A DNA stretch of 62,500 nucleotides from Neocallimastix lanati (nom. inval.). Taxonomy: Eukaryota > Neocallimastigomycota > Neocallimastigomycetes > Neocallimastigales > Neocallimastigaceae. Positions 16,487 through 28,399 of this stretch are shown one piece after another; positions within the stretch are counted from its first letter, which is position 1; each line of letters opens with the position of its first letter. The DNA lies in assembly GCA_016946835.1 (NCBI GenBank), contig JACVTC010000002.1, positions 3,567,501-3,630,000 of the forward strand, written 5' to 3'. Made by a program: the position numbers and the translations under genes. Below the pieces are notes generated by a model, which ran no database searches, was not told where the DNA came from, and worked only from the letters and a program-made list of their open reading frames with translations.

Positions 16487-18905
16487 ATGAAAATAATTTA
16501 TTATTTATTATTTATTTATTTATTATTCAATTATTTATTTATTATTTATTATTTATTATTTATTATTTATTATTTATTATTTATTATTTATTATTTATTA
16601 TTTATTATTTATTACTTATTATTTATTATTTATTACTTATTATTTATTATTTATTATTTATTATTTATTATTTATTATTTATTATTTATTATTTATTATT
16701 TATTATTTATTATTTATTATTTATTATTTATTTATTTATTATTCAATTATTTATTTATTATTTATTATTTATTATTTATTATTTATTATTTATTATTTAT
16801 TATTTATTATTTATTATTTATTATTTATTATTATTTATTATTTATTATTTATTTATTTATTATTCAATTATTTATTTATTATTTATTATTTATTATTTAT
16901 TATTTATTATTTATTATTTATTATTTATTATTTATTATTTATTATTATTTATTATTTATTATTTATTTATTTATTATTCAATTATTTATTTATTATTTAT
17001 TATTTATTATTTATTATTAATTATTTATTATTTATTTATTTATTATTTAATTATTTATTATTTTATTATTTATTATTTATTTATTTATTATTCAATTATT
17101 TATTTATTATTCAATTATTTATTTATTATTTATCATTTATTATTTATTATTATTTATTATTTAATTATTTATTATTTTATTATTTATTATTTATTAATAA
17201 ATACTCTTTTTATTATTTATTATTTATTATTTTATTATTTATTATTTATTTATTTATTATTCAATTATTTATTTATTATTTATTATTTATTATTTATTAT
17301 TTATTATTATTTATTATTTAATTATTTATTATTATTTATTATTTATTATTTATTTATTTATTATTTAATTATTTATTATTTTATTATTTAATTATTTATT
17401 ATTTTATTATTTATTATTTATTTATTTATTATTCAATTATTTATTTATTATTCAATTATTTATTTATTATTTATTATTTATTATTTATTATTTATTATTT
17501 ATTAATAAATACTCTTTTTATTATTTATTATTTATTATTTATTTATTTATTATTCAATTATTTATTATTTATTATTTATTATTGATTATTATTTATTATT
17601 CAATTATTTATTTATTATTTATTATTTATTATTTATTATTTATTATTTATTATTTATTATTGATTATTGATTATTGATTATTGATTATTGATTATTATTT
17701 ATTATTCAATTATTTATTTATTATTTATTATTTATTATTTATTATTTATTATTTATTATTTATTATTTATTATTTATTATTTATTATTTATTATTTATTA
17801 TTTATTATTTATTATTTATTATTTATTATTTATTATTATTTATTATTTAATTATTTATTATTATTTATTATTTATTATTTATTTATTTATTATTTAATTA
17901 TTTATTATATTTATTATTTATTATTTATTATTTATTATTTATTATTTATTATTATTTATTATTTATTATTTTTATTATTTATTATTTATTATTTATTATT
18001 ATTTATTATTTTATTAATTATTTTAATTTATTATTTATTATTTATTATTTATTATTGATTATTGATTATTGATTATTGATTATTTATTATTGATTATTAT
18101 TTATTATTCAATTATTTATTTATTATTTATTATTTATTATTTATTATTTATTATTATTTATTATTTAATTATTTATTATTTTATTATTTATTATTTATTT
18201 ATTTATTATTCAATTATTTATTTATTATTCAATTATTTATTATTTATTATTTATTATTTATTATTTATTATTTATTATTTATTATTATTTATTAATTAAT
18301 TATTTATTATTTTATTATTTATTATTTATTAATAAATACTCTTTTTATTATTTATTATTTATTATTTAATTATTTATTATTTAATTATTTATTATTTTAT
18401 TATTTATTATTTATTAATAAATACTCTTTTTATTATTTATTATTTATTATTTAATTATTTATTATTTTATTATTTATTATTTATTTATTTATTATTCAAT
18501 TATTTATTTATTAATCAATTATTTATTATTTATTATTTATTATTTATTATTTATTATTATTTGTTAATTAATTATTTATTATTTTATTATTTATTATTTA
18601 TTAATAAATACTCTTTTTATTATTTATTATTTATTATTTAATTATTTATTATTTTATTATTTATTATTTATTAATAAATACTCTTTTTATTATTTATTAT
18701 TTATTATTTAATTATTTATTATTTTATTATTTATTATTTATTAATAAATACTCTTTTTATTATTTATTATTTATTAATACTCTTTATTAATTATTATTAA
18801 TTATTTATTATTTGTTATTTATTTATTGTTAATTATTCAATTATTTATTATTTATTATTTATTTATTTATTATTTATAATTAAATTATTTATTATTTATT
18901 ATTTG

Positions 18906-18940
<35 letters not shown>

Positions 18941-18990
18941 CTATTTACTATTTATTTATTTTTTTTATTTATTATTAAATTATTTATTAT
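16487..18990. repeat. TTATTTA heptamer satellite with 70-bp higher-order units
   Basis: About 2.5 kb made of the 7-base unit TTATTTA and variants (TTATTCAATTATTTA, TTATTGA). Superimposed are longer repeats marked by AATAAATACTCTTTTT. Markers at 18603, 18673 and 18743 are exactly 70 bases apart, which is ten heptamers; other copies lie near 17198, 17503, 18331 and 18416. Long open frames here are pure Leu/Phe/Ile/Tyr repeat translations and are not genes. Confidence 0.97.
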
Positions 18991-20176
18991 TATTATTGAA
19001 TTGAATTATTTATTATCAATCAATGATCTCAGTAATCATTGATTTATTTTATGTATTTAGATTGACGTATTACATAAGATTTATTAATAATAAAACACAA
19101 AATAAATAAATAACGGTAACAAAAGAATTTAAAAGTATAAAGATTGAATTTTAAATTTTATATAATAGATTAGTATTGTAAAGAGATAATATATTATAAT
19201 ATACATTAATAATACTAAAAATTATATAAAAGGTGTTATTTATAATTAGTTTTATTCAAATCCTAATTATAAATTTATAGTATTTTTCCACCATTTATAT
19301 TTCAATTTAAATTAATTAAAGTAAAAATGAATAAATAAAAAAGCGAAACCATTAATTAAAATTAATTTTTCTTTGTTTTTTATTAAACAAAAAATAAATA
19401 AACTATATATATTAGTGAATTAATTTTAATATATTAATATAATTTTTTTCTATTGTTTTAATTTAAAATTTTGAGAATTTTTAATAATAAATAAATTAAA
19501 AAAAAAAGTCATCTTCAATTAATAAATATAAATATAGAAATATAAATATTTAAATTAAATATTAAATTTGATATAAATATATTAACAGATATTTTTTTTA
19601 AAAATACTAATAAATAAAAAAAGGAAATCATAAATTGTAATTTCGGCTAATTCTTTTTCTATTCATTTTTTAATATTATTTTTTAATAAAAAAATAAAAT
19701 TATTAATATATAAATTTTTTTTAATAATTTAATAATTTGATGATTAATAATAATTAATATTCATGGCTTTTAAAAACCCCAATTTTTAATGAAGAAATAT
19801 ATAAATGTTATACCTATATATAATAGTTTACATTTTTTTTTACGTACAGAATTTATTTATTTATCAAATTATTTATTTATATTTATTATTTATTATTGAT
19901 TATTGATTATTATTTATTATTTATTATTTATTATTTATTATTTATTAATAAATACTCCTTTTATTATTTAATATTAACTATTTATTATTTATTATTTATT
20001 ATTTATTATTTATTATTTATTATTAAAAAACTTTTTATATTTTAAAATTTCCAATGAGGCTAAAGTATTTTTTAATTTAAATATTAAAACATAATTTGAT
20101 TCAAAATGTATTAAATTAATATAAAAATAATGCAATACTAACAAAAGATTTTTTTTTAATCATAAAGCTTGCTAAT
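18991..20176. other. A/T-rich spacer between two tandem arrays
   Basis: Non-coding A/T sequence. A short outlier of the heptamer satellite, including one AATAAATACTCCTTTTATT marker, recurs at about 19860-20025, so the satellite is split by about 0.9 kb of unrelated sequence. No gene seen. Confidence 0.7.
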
Positions 20177-20198
20177 ATGGATTTAAATAAAAAAAAAT

Positions 20199-21110
20199 TG
20201 TACTTTATACTCATATTCTACTACTTATTTTATTTTATTTTATTCAATTTGTTATATTCATATTCTACTACTTATTTTATTTTATTTTATTCAATTTGTT
20301 ATATTCATATTCTACTACTTATTTTATTTTATTTTATTCAATTTGTAGTTTATATTCATATTCTACTACTTATTTTATTTTATTTTATTCAATTTGTAGT
20401 TTATATTCATATTCTACTACTTATTTTATTTTATTTTATTCAATTTGTAGTTTATATTCATATTCTACTACTTATTTTATTTTATTTTATTTTATTCAAT
20501 TTGTAGTTTATATTTAACATTCTACTATTTATTTTATTTTATTTTATTTTATTTTATTTTATTTTATTTTATTCAATCTGTACTTTATATTTAATACTCT
20601 ACTATTTATTTTATTTTATTTTATTCAATCTGTACTTTATATTTAATACTTTACTATTTATTTTATTTTATTTTATTCAATCTGTACTTTATATTTAATA
20701 CTTTACTATTTATTTTATTTTATTTTATTCAATCTGTACTTTATATTTAATACTCTACTATTTATTTTATTTTATTCAATCTGTACTTTATATTTAATAC
20801 TCTACTATTTATTTTATTTTATTTTATTCAATCTGTACTTTATATTTAATACTCTACTATTTATTTTATTTTATTTTATTCAATCTGTACTTTATATTTA
20901 ATACTCTACTATTTATTTTATTTTATTTTATTCAATCTGTACTTTATATTTAATACTCTACTATTTATTTTATTTTATTTTATTCAATTTGTACTTTATA
21001 TTTAATACTCTACTATTTATTTTATTTTATTTTATTTTATTTTATTCAATCTATACTTTATATTCATATTCTACTATTTATTTTTTTTTTTTTTTTTTTT
21101 TTATTTTATT
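20199..21110. repeat. 52-bp minisatellite, about 17 units
   Basis: The unit begins TACTTTATATTTAATACTCT, continues with ACTATT and a (TTTTA)n core, and ends CAATCTG. Successive starts at 20581, 20633 and 20685 are 52 bases apart. The left part (20199-20515) is a variant subfamily with TATTCATATTCTACTAC and CAATTTGTAG. Copy number of the internal TTTTA varies between units. Open frames across it are repeat translations. Confidence 0.95.
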
Positions 21111-21684
21111 CAATCTGTTTATATTATAGTTAGACTATATTTAACAATAAAAACCCATTTAACATCGATTTAATGTCTTTTAACATATTTTTGTTGTCTA
21201 CAATTTCATAACATTATTTCCATATTAATTTTGTAATTCGTTGTTTATTACATCTTTCCATTTGTTGGTATTTTCTGAATTCTGAATTCATAGCATCTTC
21301 AAAATTCTTTGGAATTAACATATTAATATTATTATCTCCATTTCTCTTCCGGCTTTCATTTTCATCTGAACCCTTTTCTTTATCAATTTTGTGGTCCAAC
21401 GATATCAGTATTCACGATTTGTAAAAATGGTAAAATAATCTTGTTGGTTGTTTTGTTGAATGGTTTTTTCTTGAGTTTTGCAAAATTTTCAATATTCGTA
21501 ATTTATATTATCATTCTTTTTTTCCTTAATGTTGTTGTTTTTCTAAAAATTTTGGAAGATTTTGACCGTTATAATGACCTAATCTAGCATTGCATAATTT
21601 TAGATTAATATTATTTATATTATAATCTTTATGGTTTATTAGGCTTGTCTTTAATGTAAAAAGGTTTTCATCATTTGTATAGAT

Positions 21685-21715
<31 letters not shown>

Positions 21716-21782
21716 TTTCCGGTGTGTACCACCCTATGCCCCCCTCAAGACATGGGAATATTAAGATAGTCACAACACTTTG

Positions 21783-21845
21783 TGGATATAGTCCCTACTG
21801 GATAGCCTTACTGTTTATTCAGCATTGACGCTCTAACCATACATA
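21783..21845 (-). repeat. tRNA-Ile-like fragment (possible SINE head)
   Basis: On the minus strand the core at 21839-21806 reads TGGTTAGAGCGTC followed by ATGCTGAATAAACAGTAAGG. This parallels the D-arm and anticodon arm of eukaryotic tRNA-Ile(AAU) with small insertions. The T-arm is degenerate, so it is not a functional tRNA. A tRNA-derived SINE or tRNA pseudogene is the best reading. Confidence 0.45.
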
Positions 21846-21964
21846 TTATTACTGAGATTTTCTATCACGATTTTTCTCGGAATGCTTTTTCGGTGCCTAG
21901 AAGCAAGGCTAGAGTAACATAACCCAATATGTCACGTGCTAGCCCACTTGGTAATAGTATTTAG

Positions 21965-22131
21965 GTATTTAGGGGAGAGTTGCATTTCCCCAAATTTCAT
22001 TTCGCCAGGTTGCATTTCGACAAGTGGAGTATTGATATAAATAAATATTAATTCAAATTAATTTTTTTAAAATTGTTTTTATAAATTTGGCGAAATGCAA
22101 TTTGGCGAAATGCCCCACACCCAGTATTTAG
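21965..22131. mobile_element. MITE-like element with GCATTTCGCC terminal inverted repeats
   Basis: The left end, GGGAGAGTTGCATTTCCCCA from 21973, and the reverse complement of the right end, GGGTGTGGGGCATTTCGCC ending at 22122, align over about 40 bases. Each arm repeats the motif GCATTTCGCCAAATT. The element is about 150 bp with an A/T-rich centre and no coding capacity. It is flanked by an 8-bp direct repeat, GTATTTAG, at 21965-21972 and 22124-22131 (8 of 9 if one more base is counted), as left by hAT-like or Mutator-like transposases. The superfamily is unresolved. Confidence 0.75.
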
Positions 22132-22359
22132 TTAGCAGATTGATTATTCGTAGTTTAGCTACGTGCATATAAACCCATATGCCAGGAATTCCCTCGTAAG
22201 TATATTAATGACAGTTACTAGCGCAACCCTCTCAGGCCCACTGTTAGAACAGTATCTAGTCTATATTACTCCGGAATTTAAGAATATTATATATAAGGGG
22301 AGGGGGCACCATCTACCGTAAAACCTTTTGTTCAGGAAAAACCGGAAAATAGTCAAAGG

Positions 22360-22425
22360 GCGGGGTCGAACTAGGAGCCTTATGTATGATAATCCGCGGA
22401 CTAACAACCAGGATAGAACCTGGTT
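22360..22425 (-). repeat. tRNA-like promoter elements (possible SINE head)
   Basis: On the minus strand a B-box-like AGTTCGACCCC lies at 22372-22362, preceded by AAGGCTCCT, resembling the anticodon to T-arm part of an elongator tRNA. An A-box-like CCTGGTTGTTAGTCCG is at 22412-22397. A perfect 7-bp hairpin (AACCAGG/CCTGGTT, 22406-22425) lies beside it. T-stem pairing is lost, so it is a pseudogene or SINE head rather than a working tRNA. Confidence 0.35.
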
Positions 22426-22995
22426 CTGTATAGATAGTAGTAATTAATTTATTATTCTGAAATATTTGCTATTTTTCTTTATTGTTGCACATTTCCATTA
22501 CTAATTTAAAGCCCCTTTTTACATTGGTAATGAATGAAAAAAAATTATTTCGTATGTTTAGGGTATAAACCACTTTTCCAATAGAAAAATTAGTAATTTT
22601 ATATATTCTTTTGTACATACCTTTATTATATATTCTATCGGATTGTTCATTTGGGTATGTCATCCCTCTATTAATAACTTCTTTAATGCATGTTAATATT
22701 TTTGTATTTTTGGATAAGTTGATGCCTGCTTTGCTATCAATGATCTATGACTCTTTGTTGTTATTTGTCGTATCATTATTTTCTTCATTTAAAATTTCAT
22801 GCCTTTACTTTGTTTACCTTTATGTTTCATTGGAGTTATTGAATTATTATTATAATTATCTTTTTAACAATATTAGTTGTTATATTGAAGCAGAAGTCGA
22901 ATGATGGATCAGAATCTGAATCTGATTTGTTTTGTTCTTCATAACAAACTCAATAAGATTTGAAGTTTCCTTTATTACCTTTCCTGTTTAAAGAT

Positions 22996-23030
<35 letters not shown>

Positions 23031-23300
23031 CTTAAAAAAATCATTCCTTGATTAATAATAATAATAATAATCAAGTCTTAATACCGTTTATGAAAGATTT
23101 TATTTGTAATTTTAAAGTTTTGAATATGATATTTTATTAATTGTATTTGTTTTGAATATATGGAGATTCTACTTTAGTAGGATCATCTATTTGTTATCTT
23201 TTCTTTATTCGTTGAAGTTTTTGAAAAACTTCCTGTAGTTGTTAAATTTTTGAATTTAATCATTTTAACGTGACTACTAATATTTCTTTTATTTAAAGAT

Positions 23301-23476
23301 TTAATGAATGTTTTACATTTAATATATCATTTTGAAATATAAAAATTAAAATATAATAATTAAAAAAGAAAAAAATTTTATTTATCATAAATTAAAATAA
23401 TATATATCATTATAAATAGCTTTTAAAAATTATAATTAAATAGTAAAATACTACATATATATTTTAATATTAAAAT

Positions 23477-23518
<42 letters not shown>

Positions 23519-24125
23519 AAAGAAAATCGTTTATTTTCGAAATGTTTTGTTTTTTTGAAAAGACGTTAGTTTATATTTATATATATGTATTTTACAATAA
23601 TTAATTCTATAATGAAATAATTATTCAATTTAAGCAATTATTTAAAATAAAAAAAAATAAAATAAAATAAAACACTTCAATTATAAATAATTAAAATAAT
23701 TATATATGCACAAAAAAAAAAAAAAAAGAAGTACTTTGAACGTGATTATAAATTAATAAATTTCTTTTATTTCATATATTATATTTTTAAATTATTTAAA
23801 AACTTATTCTTAACTACTATTATATGAATTAAAACTATATATATATATATATATAAATATAGTTTTACTAGTAAATTCATAATATATATTATAGTTTTTA
23901 CTAGTTTTATTATTTATTAACGATAATAATTCATTTATAATCTATATATTTTTTAAATTATGTCAAATAATATGTTAAAAAAAATACATAAATATATATA
24001 TAATTTTATGAAATGATTTATAAAATGTCTTTAATTAAAACTAAAATGCATTATTAGTCTTTATGTAATATTAAAACTATATACAATATTTAATATACAG
24101 ATGTAATGTATATAAATTAGTTTTA

Positions 24126-24175
<50 letters not shown>

Positions 24176-24398
24176 ATTCATTTCTTATTATTCAAAAATT
24201 ATTGTAATAATAATCGAAACAATTATAACCTTATTATTATTATAAATTTTTACTTCATACAAATTTTTAAATTTTTTTTTTTTTTAAATTACAAGGTTTA
24301 ATTTTCTTTTTTTTTTTTTTTTTTTTTTTTTTTTCTTTCTTTCTTTCTTTTTCTTATTCTTTTTATGTTAATATTATATTTTTCATACTTTAAAATTA
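23301..24398. other. A/T-rich intergenic region with long homopolymers
   Basis: No gene seen. It contains a T run of about 40 at 23478-23517, A46 at 24128-24173 and a T run at about 24307-24334 followed by TTTC repeats. It is the 3' flank of the Hsp20 gene. Confidence 0.65.
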
Positions 24399-25100
24399 TC
24401 AAGGTTTAATTTTTTGTAATATTAATTCAAATATATCATTTTTGAAATTAACTTTTAAATCTACCGTATTCGCATCCTCTGGTATATTAAATGTTCTATT
24501 AAATTTTGTAAATGAGGCATATTTATTTATTTTTCTTGTTCTTTCTCCACATATGATAATATTACGGTCAAATATTTCTAAGTTTATTTCATCTCTTTTA
24601 ACATCTGGTAAATAGACACTTATTTGATAATGTGTATTTTTTTCTTCTACATGTAGAACTGGTTGATATACTTGTGTAACTAATAGATCAGATAATCTGC
24701 CATTGCATCTTTTCAATTCAATTTTATTAGCTTTATCATTAACATTATTAATAGGTGAATTATAATTTACATTTAAATTTGAAGGTGTCGAAAAGGCTAT
24801 CTTATAAAGTTTAGTATTTTTATTTTGTTTTTGTTTTATACTAGTTACATTTTCAGAAGAGATAGAAGAATCATGATTTTTATTTAAAAATGAAAAAGAA
24901 CGAATGAAACTATTAAAACTGTTTCGTTTATTCTTAACTTTTTTTACCTTTTCTTCATTTGTATTACTATTATTATTAAAATTAGAAAATTTTGATAATG
25001 AATTATTTTTACCACTATTTATACTATTATATGTAAATCCAAATGGATCAAATAGATAGTAATTGCTATTTAAATCATCATATGAAATAAAGTAAGACAT
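24399..25100 (-). CDS. Small heat-shock protein (Hsp20/alpha-crystallin)
   Basis: Single exon, 233 aa. The C-terminal ~90 residues are an alpha-crystallin domain: YQPVLHVEEKNTHYQISVYL begins it at about 145, then PDVKRDEINLEIFDRNIIICGE, FNRTFNIPEDANTVDLKVNF and a closing NDIFELILQKIKP. Small heat-shock proteins form oligomers that hold unfolding proteins without ATP. The N-terminal ~140 residues are Asn/Ser/Lys-rich with a PFGF motif, longer than the usual arm, and the protein ends directly after the domain, so the C-terminal I-x-I anchor is absent or replaced by LILQKIKP. The start is the first ATG after stop-rich DNA. It is intronless, as many stress genes are. No heat-shock element could be called with confidence. 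Confidence 0.9.
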   Translation of the reverse strand: MSYFISYDDLNSNYYLFDPFGFTYNSINSGKNNSLSKFSNFNNNSNTNEEKVKKVKNKRNSFNSFIRSFSFLNKNHDSSISSENVTSIKQKQNKNTKLYKIAFSTPSNLNVNYNSPINNVNDKANKIELKRCNGRLSDLLVTQVYQPVLHVEEKNTHYQISVYLPDVKRDEINLEIFDRNIIICGERTRKINKYASFTKFNRTFNIPEDANTVDLKVNFKNDIFELILQKIKP

Positions 25101-27780
25101 TTTCTATAGATTGATATATAATAATTTTCCTTTTTTCATAAATTTTTCTATATATAAAAGAGGGTATATTATATGTACTATTTCAAATATTTATAATAAG
25201 AGTAAAATTTTCTTTTTCTTCTTCCTTTTTTAATTATATTCTGTTATTATTATTTTTGAATATTCCTTTTAGATATAATTTAAAATACTTCAGTATACTT
25301 AATATTTTTATTTGTTTTATCTTATTATTGTATTTTTTTTTTTTTAAAGATTTAATAATTAAAGTGAATTGTTCAAAAAAAAAAAAAAATTGTTTTAATT
25401 ACTAAATATGTAATGTTTTTTTTTTTTTTTTTTAAGTTACCACTTTAATTATTCTTTTGAATAAGAAAAAAAAATAAAAAAAAAAAACGTATTAATATTT
25501 TGATTTAAAAATTTATTTAAAATTTATATTTTTAATATATATATATTAAATTATTAAATTATATTGAATTTAAATTATTCATTATTTAAGCTTTATACAC
25601 TGTTATATATGTTCTACTCCATATGTTATAATTTAATTTATTATTTGTTATTTGTTATTTATTATTTATCATTTATTATTTAATAATATTTATTATTTAA
25701 TTGTTTTTTTTATTATATATATTATAAATATTTAAACATTTTAATATAGAATTTAAAAAAAAATTTTTTGTTATTTTTATTATTAATTAAAGTTCTTCCA
25801 TTATAGTATTTAAAATAATAAATTACTAAAACAAGGAATATTTGATATTCCATAATAATAGATATGTTTAATAGATATGTTTAAAATAAAAAAAGAAAAG
25901 TCTATTAATCTAATATTTAATAATCTTTTAAATAATAAGCAATAATTAAATTCTTTTTTTTAATTATAAATTCTTATATTCTATTTTACTTTATTTTATT
26001 TTATTATTTTATTTTATTATCAAGAAAACATTTGGTTAATCATCTGTTATTATTCATACTTCTTCATTATATTCTTATACTTTTTTCTATTATATTTTAT
26101 ATTTTTCAAAATAAAAAAAAGTTTTTCTATTTAAAAAAAAAATAAAAAGTGAATATATTATTAATTTAGTTATTATAATATATTATCACATATAGAATTT
26201 AATTAATCAATTTTAATTCATTACAATATAATATATATAAATAGAGAAAGAAAATGAATTATTCTATAAAGTTTAAAGTTTAACTTTTTATTTTTATTTG
26301 TTCTTATGATCTTTTTAATATATTAATTTAATATAAGTAATTATATTTTATTTATATTGTAACATATATTTAATATATTAATGAATTTAATTTTGGAGAT
26401 TTTGAATAAATAAAAAAAAATGTTAATAAAAAAATATGTTACAAAAAAAAAAGGTCCACAAAAAAAAAAAAATAAAAAAAATAAAAATAAAAAGGGCAAA
26501 AAAAGGTTTGAGAAGAAAGAAAAAAGTAAATAAGATAAATAAATGAATAAATGAATAAATGAAAAAAGGAAAGAAAGAATGGTATAAATATATATAATTA
26601 AAAATAAAGAAATAAAGAAATTTTGTCAATATAGTAATTTTTTTTATAATTTATTTAATAGTATTAATTCATTAATAAATCATAATAAAAAATAAATGAG
26701 TAAAAATTAAAATAATAATTAAATTTTTATAAAATACAACACTATATATAAGAGGTTAAGTATTATATATATTGTGGATTTTTTTTTTTTTTTTTTTTAA
26801 TTTTTTAATTAAATATATCTTAAGATAGATCATTCTTATTTAATTTTTAATTAAAATTAAAATTTTTAAAAAATCTTTTTTTTTTTTATAAATTTAGAAT
26901 TTTTTATATAATATAAAAAAATAAGAATCTTTCATTAATACCAAAATGAAAAAATTTACATTTACGTTATTTAAATTTTATTTATAACTTTGAATTAAAT
27001 ACTTTATCGTTAAATAAAACCGTATAAGAATTTATTATATATTGATTTCTATTCCTCATTATTAATATATTTTTTATTTAATTTTTATTTTTAAATTCGA
27101 TAATTTAAATCTTCCATTAATATAAAATAAAGTAGCTGTATTTCTTTTAAATAAGTAAAAAATACATAAAATAATAAAATGTATTAAATAATTATTATAA
27201 TAATCATAATTAATGTAGAATATACAAGATAAAATACATATATAAGATTTGAAAAGGTTAACAAATACAATGAATATATATATGTAAATTTTCATTGATC
27301 TATCCATCCACGTGATAATTTATTTAATATTAATTATTTCTATAACGTAATAAATTAATTCAATTGTAATAAAAAAATTACATAGAATGAAAAGTCATTT
27401 CTCTTAATATTTTATTATTCAACTATATAATTTTTATTATAATAACAGAAAAAAAAAAATTTTTTTTTTGTTTTGTTTATTTCAATATAAGAAAAAAATA
27501 TAATTGCTTAAAAAAAAAAAATAATAAAAATAAAGATAATTATTAAAATAATAATTTATATTTAAATTTAATTTTTATTGAATTATTCTAAATTTTTCTT
27601 TTTTTTTAAAAAAAATACATATTTTTATATTTATATAAATAATAATTATTTTTATTATTATTTTATTATTTTATTATTATTATTATTTTAATAAAATTAT
27701 TAAAACATTTTAATACTAATAATTTAAATATTCTTAAATAAATAAAAAATAATAATAATTATAATAATTGTATATATATA

Positions 27781-27811
<31 letters not shown>

Positions 27812-28399
27812 TTAGTAAAGTACCAAAATAATAAAGAAAAAAAAAAAAACTTTTTTTTTATTTTATTTTTATCTTTGGTAGTATCAAATATTAAATTTTT
27901 ATTTTATTCAGTTATGTATTATATATATTATATTTCTTTAATTATTTAATTAATAATTTTTTTTATTATTATTTTTTTTTTTTATTTATTTTATTTTATT
28001 TTATTTTAAAAAGATATTTTTATTTATTTTTTAATTTCATTCAAAAGTATTATTATTTATTTATTATTATTTGTAATATTCATTGCTATTATAAATTTTT
28101 TTTTTTTTTGTTTTGATAAGTATAAGTATTTATATAAAAAAAAAATTATTTTTTTTATTTTTATTTATCTATTTAAATGATTACTTATAAATGATTATAT
28201 AAATATATAATTATTTGTATTTATAATTTTATATATTATTATTTTCCATTTATATATATATATATATATATATATACTTTTTTTTTTTTTTTTGTAAAAT
28301 ATAATTTATTTTATTAAATAGAAATAATATATACATTGTATGTATATTTAATTATTATTTTTTATTTTTATTACTTGGTTATTGTAGTTAATAATGCTT
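25101..28399. other. A/T-rich intergenic region
   Basis: About 3.3 kb between the Hsp20 upstream side and the 3' end of the FHA gene. It is very low complexity, with many A/T homopolymers (for example 26778-26798) and (ATT)n at 27780-27811. Short frames at 26423-26629 and 27074-27307 are Phe/Ile/Tyr-rich and unsupported. No gene or RNA identified. Confidence 0.65.

Larger units (their letters stand above)
21733..22468. other. Foreign insertion of about 730 bp inside the copia relic
   Basis: The protease end (22469) and pre-integrase (21732) should be nearly adjacent in a copia polyprotein, but here they are separated by about 730 bases with no coding frame. It is the most G+C-rich stretch of the window. 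It contains a MITE-like element (21973-22122) and at least two tRNA-like pieces (21806-21839 and 22360-22425), suggesting a cluster of short nonautonomous elements. Confidence 0.7.
21130..23300 (-). mobile_element. Degenerate Ty1/copia retrotransposon
   Basis: Read on the minus strand, fragments appear in the correct Gag-Pol order. A Gag-like stretch lies near 23300-23100. The aspartic protease region is at about 22745-22469: stop-I-I-D-S-K-A-G where W-I-I-D-S/T-G-A-G is expected, then VVYTLNIRNNFF and KRGFKLVME. The GAG-pre-integrase zinc region is at 21690-21526, with NARLGHYNGQNLPKFLE. The start of reverse transcriptase is at 21399-21130, with IPKNFEDAMNSEFRKYQQ. The integrase core is missing (only about 130 bases separate pre-integrase from RT), and RT stops after its first segment at the minisatellite. 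Stops, frameshifts and T/A runs at 21686-21714 and 23000-23028 confirm it is dead. No LTRs were identified. Confidence 0.85.

Noticed and set aside
16487-18299. Several long ORFs (up to 177 codons) of Leu/Ile/Tyr/Phe
   Set aside because: They are translations of the TTATTTA satellite, open because the repeat lacks stops in some frames.
16487-18990. CRISPR-like array
   Set aside because: Repeats are direct, contiguous and without spacers; the DNA is eukaryotic with introns, so a CRISPR array is excluded.
20177-20517. ORFs of 73 and 109 codons
   Set aside because: Translations of the 52-bp minisatellite.
22611-22904. 97-codon plus-strand ORF
   Set aside because: Opposite the copia protease fragment on the minus strand, which has recognisable motifs.
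27074-27307. 77-codon minus-strand ORF
   Set aside because: Hydrophobic A/T-biased composition without family resemblance; composition equals the flanks.
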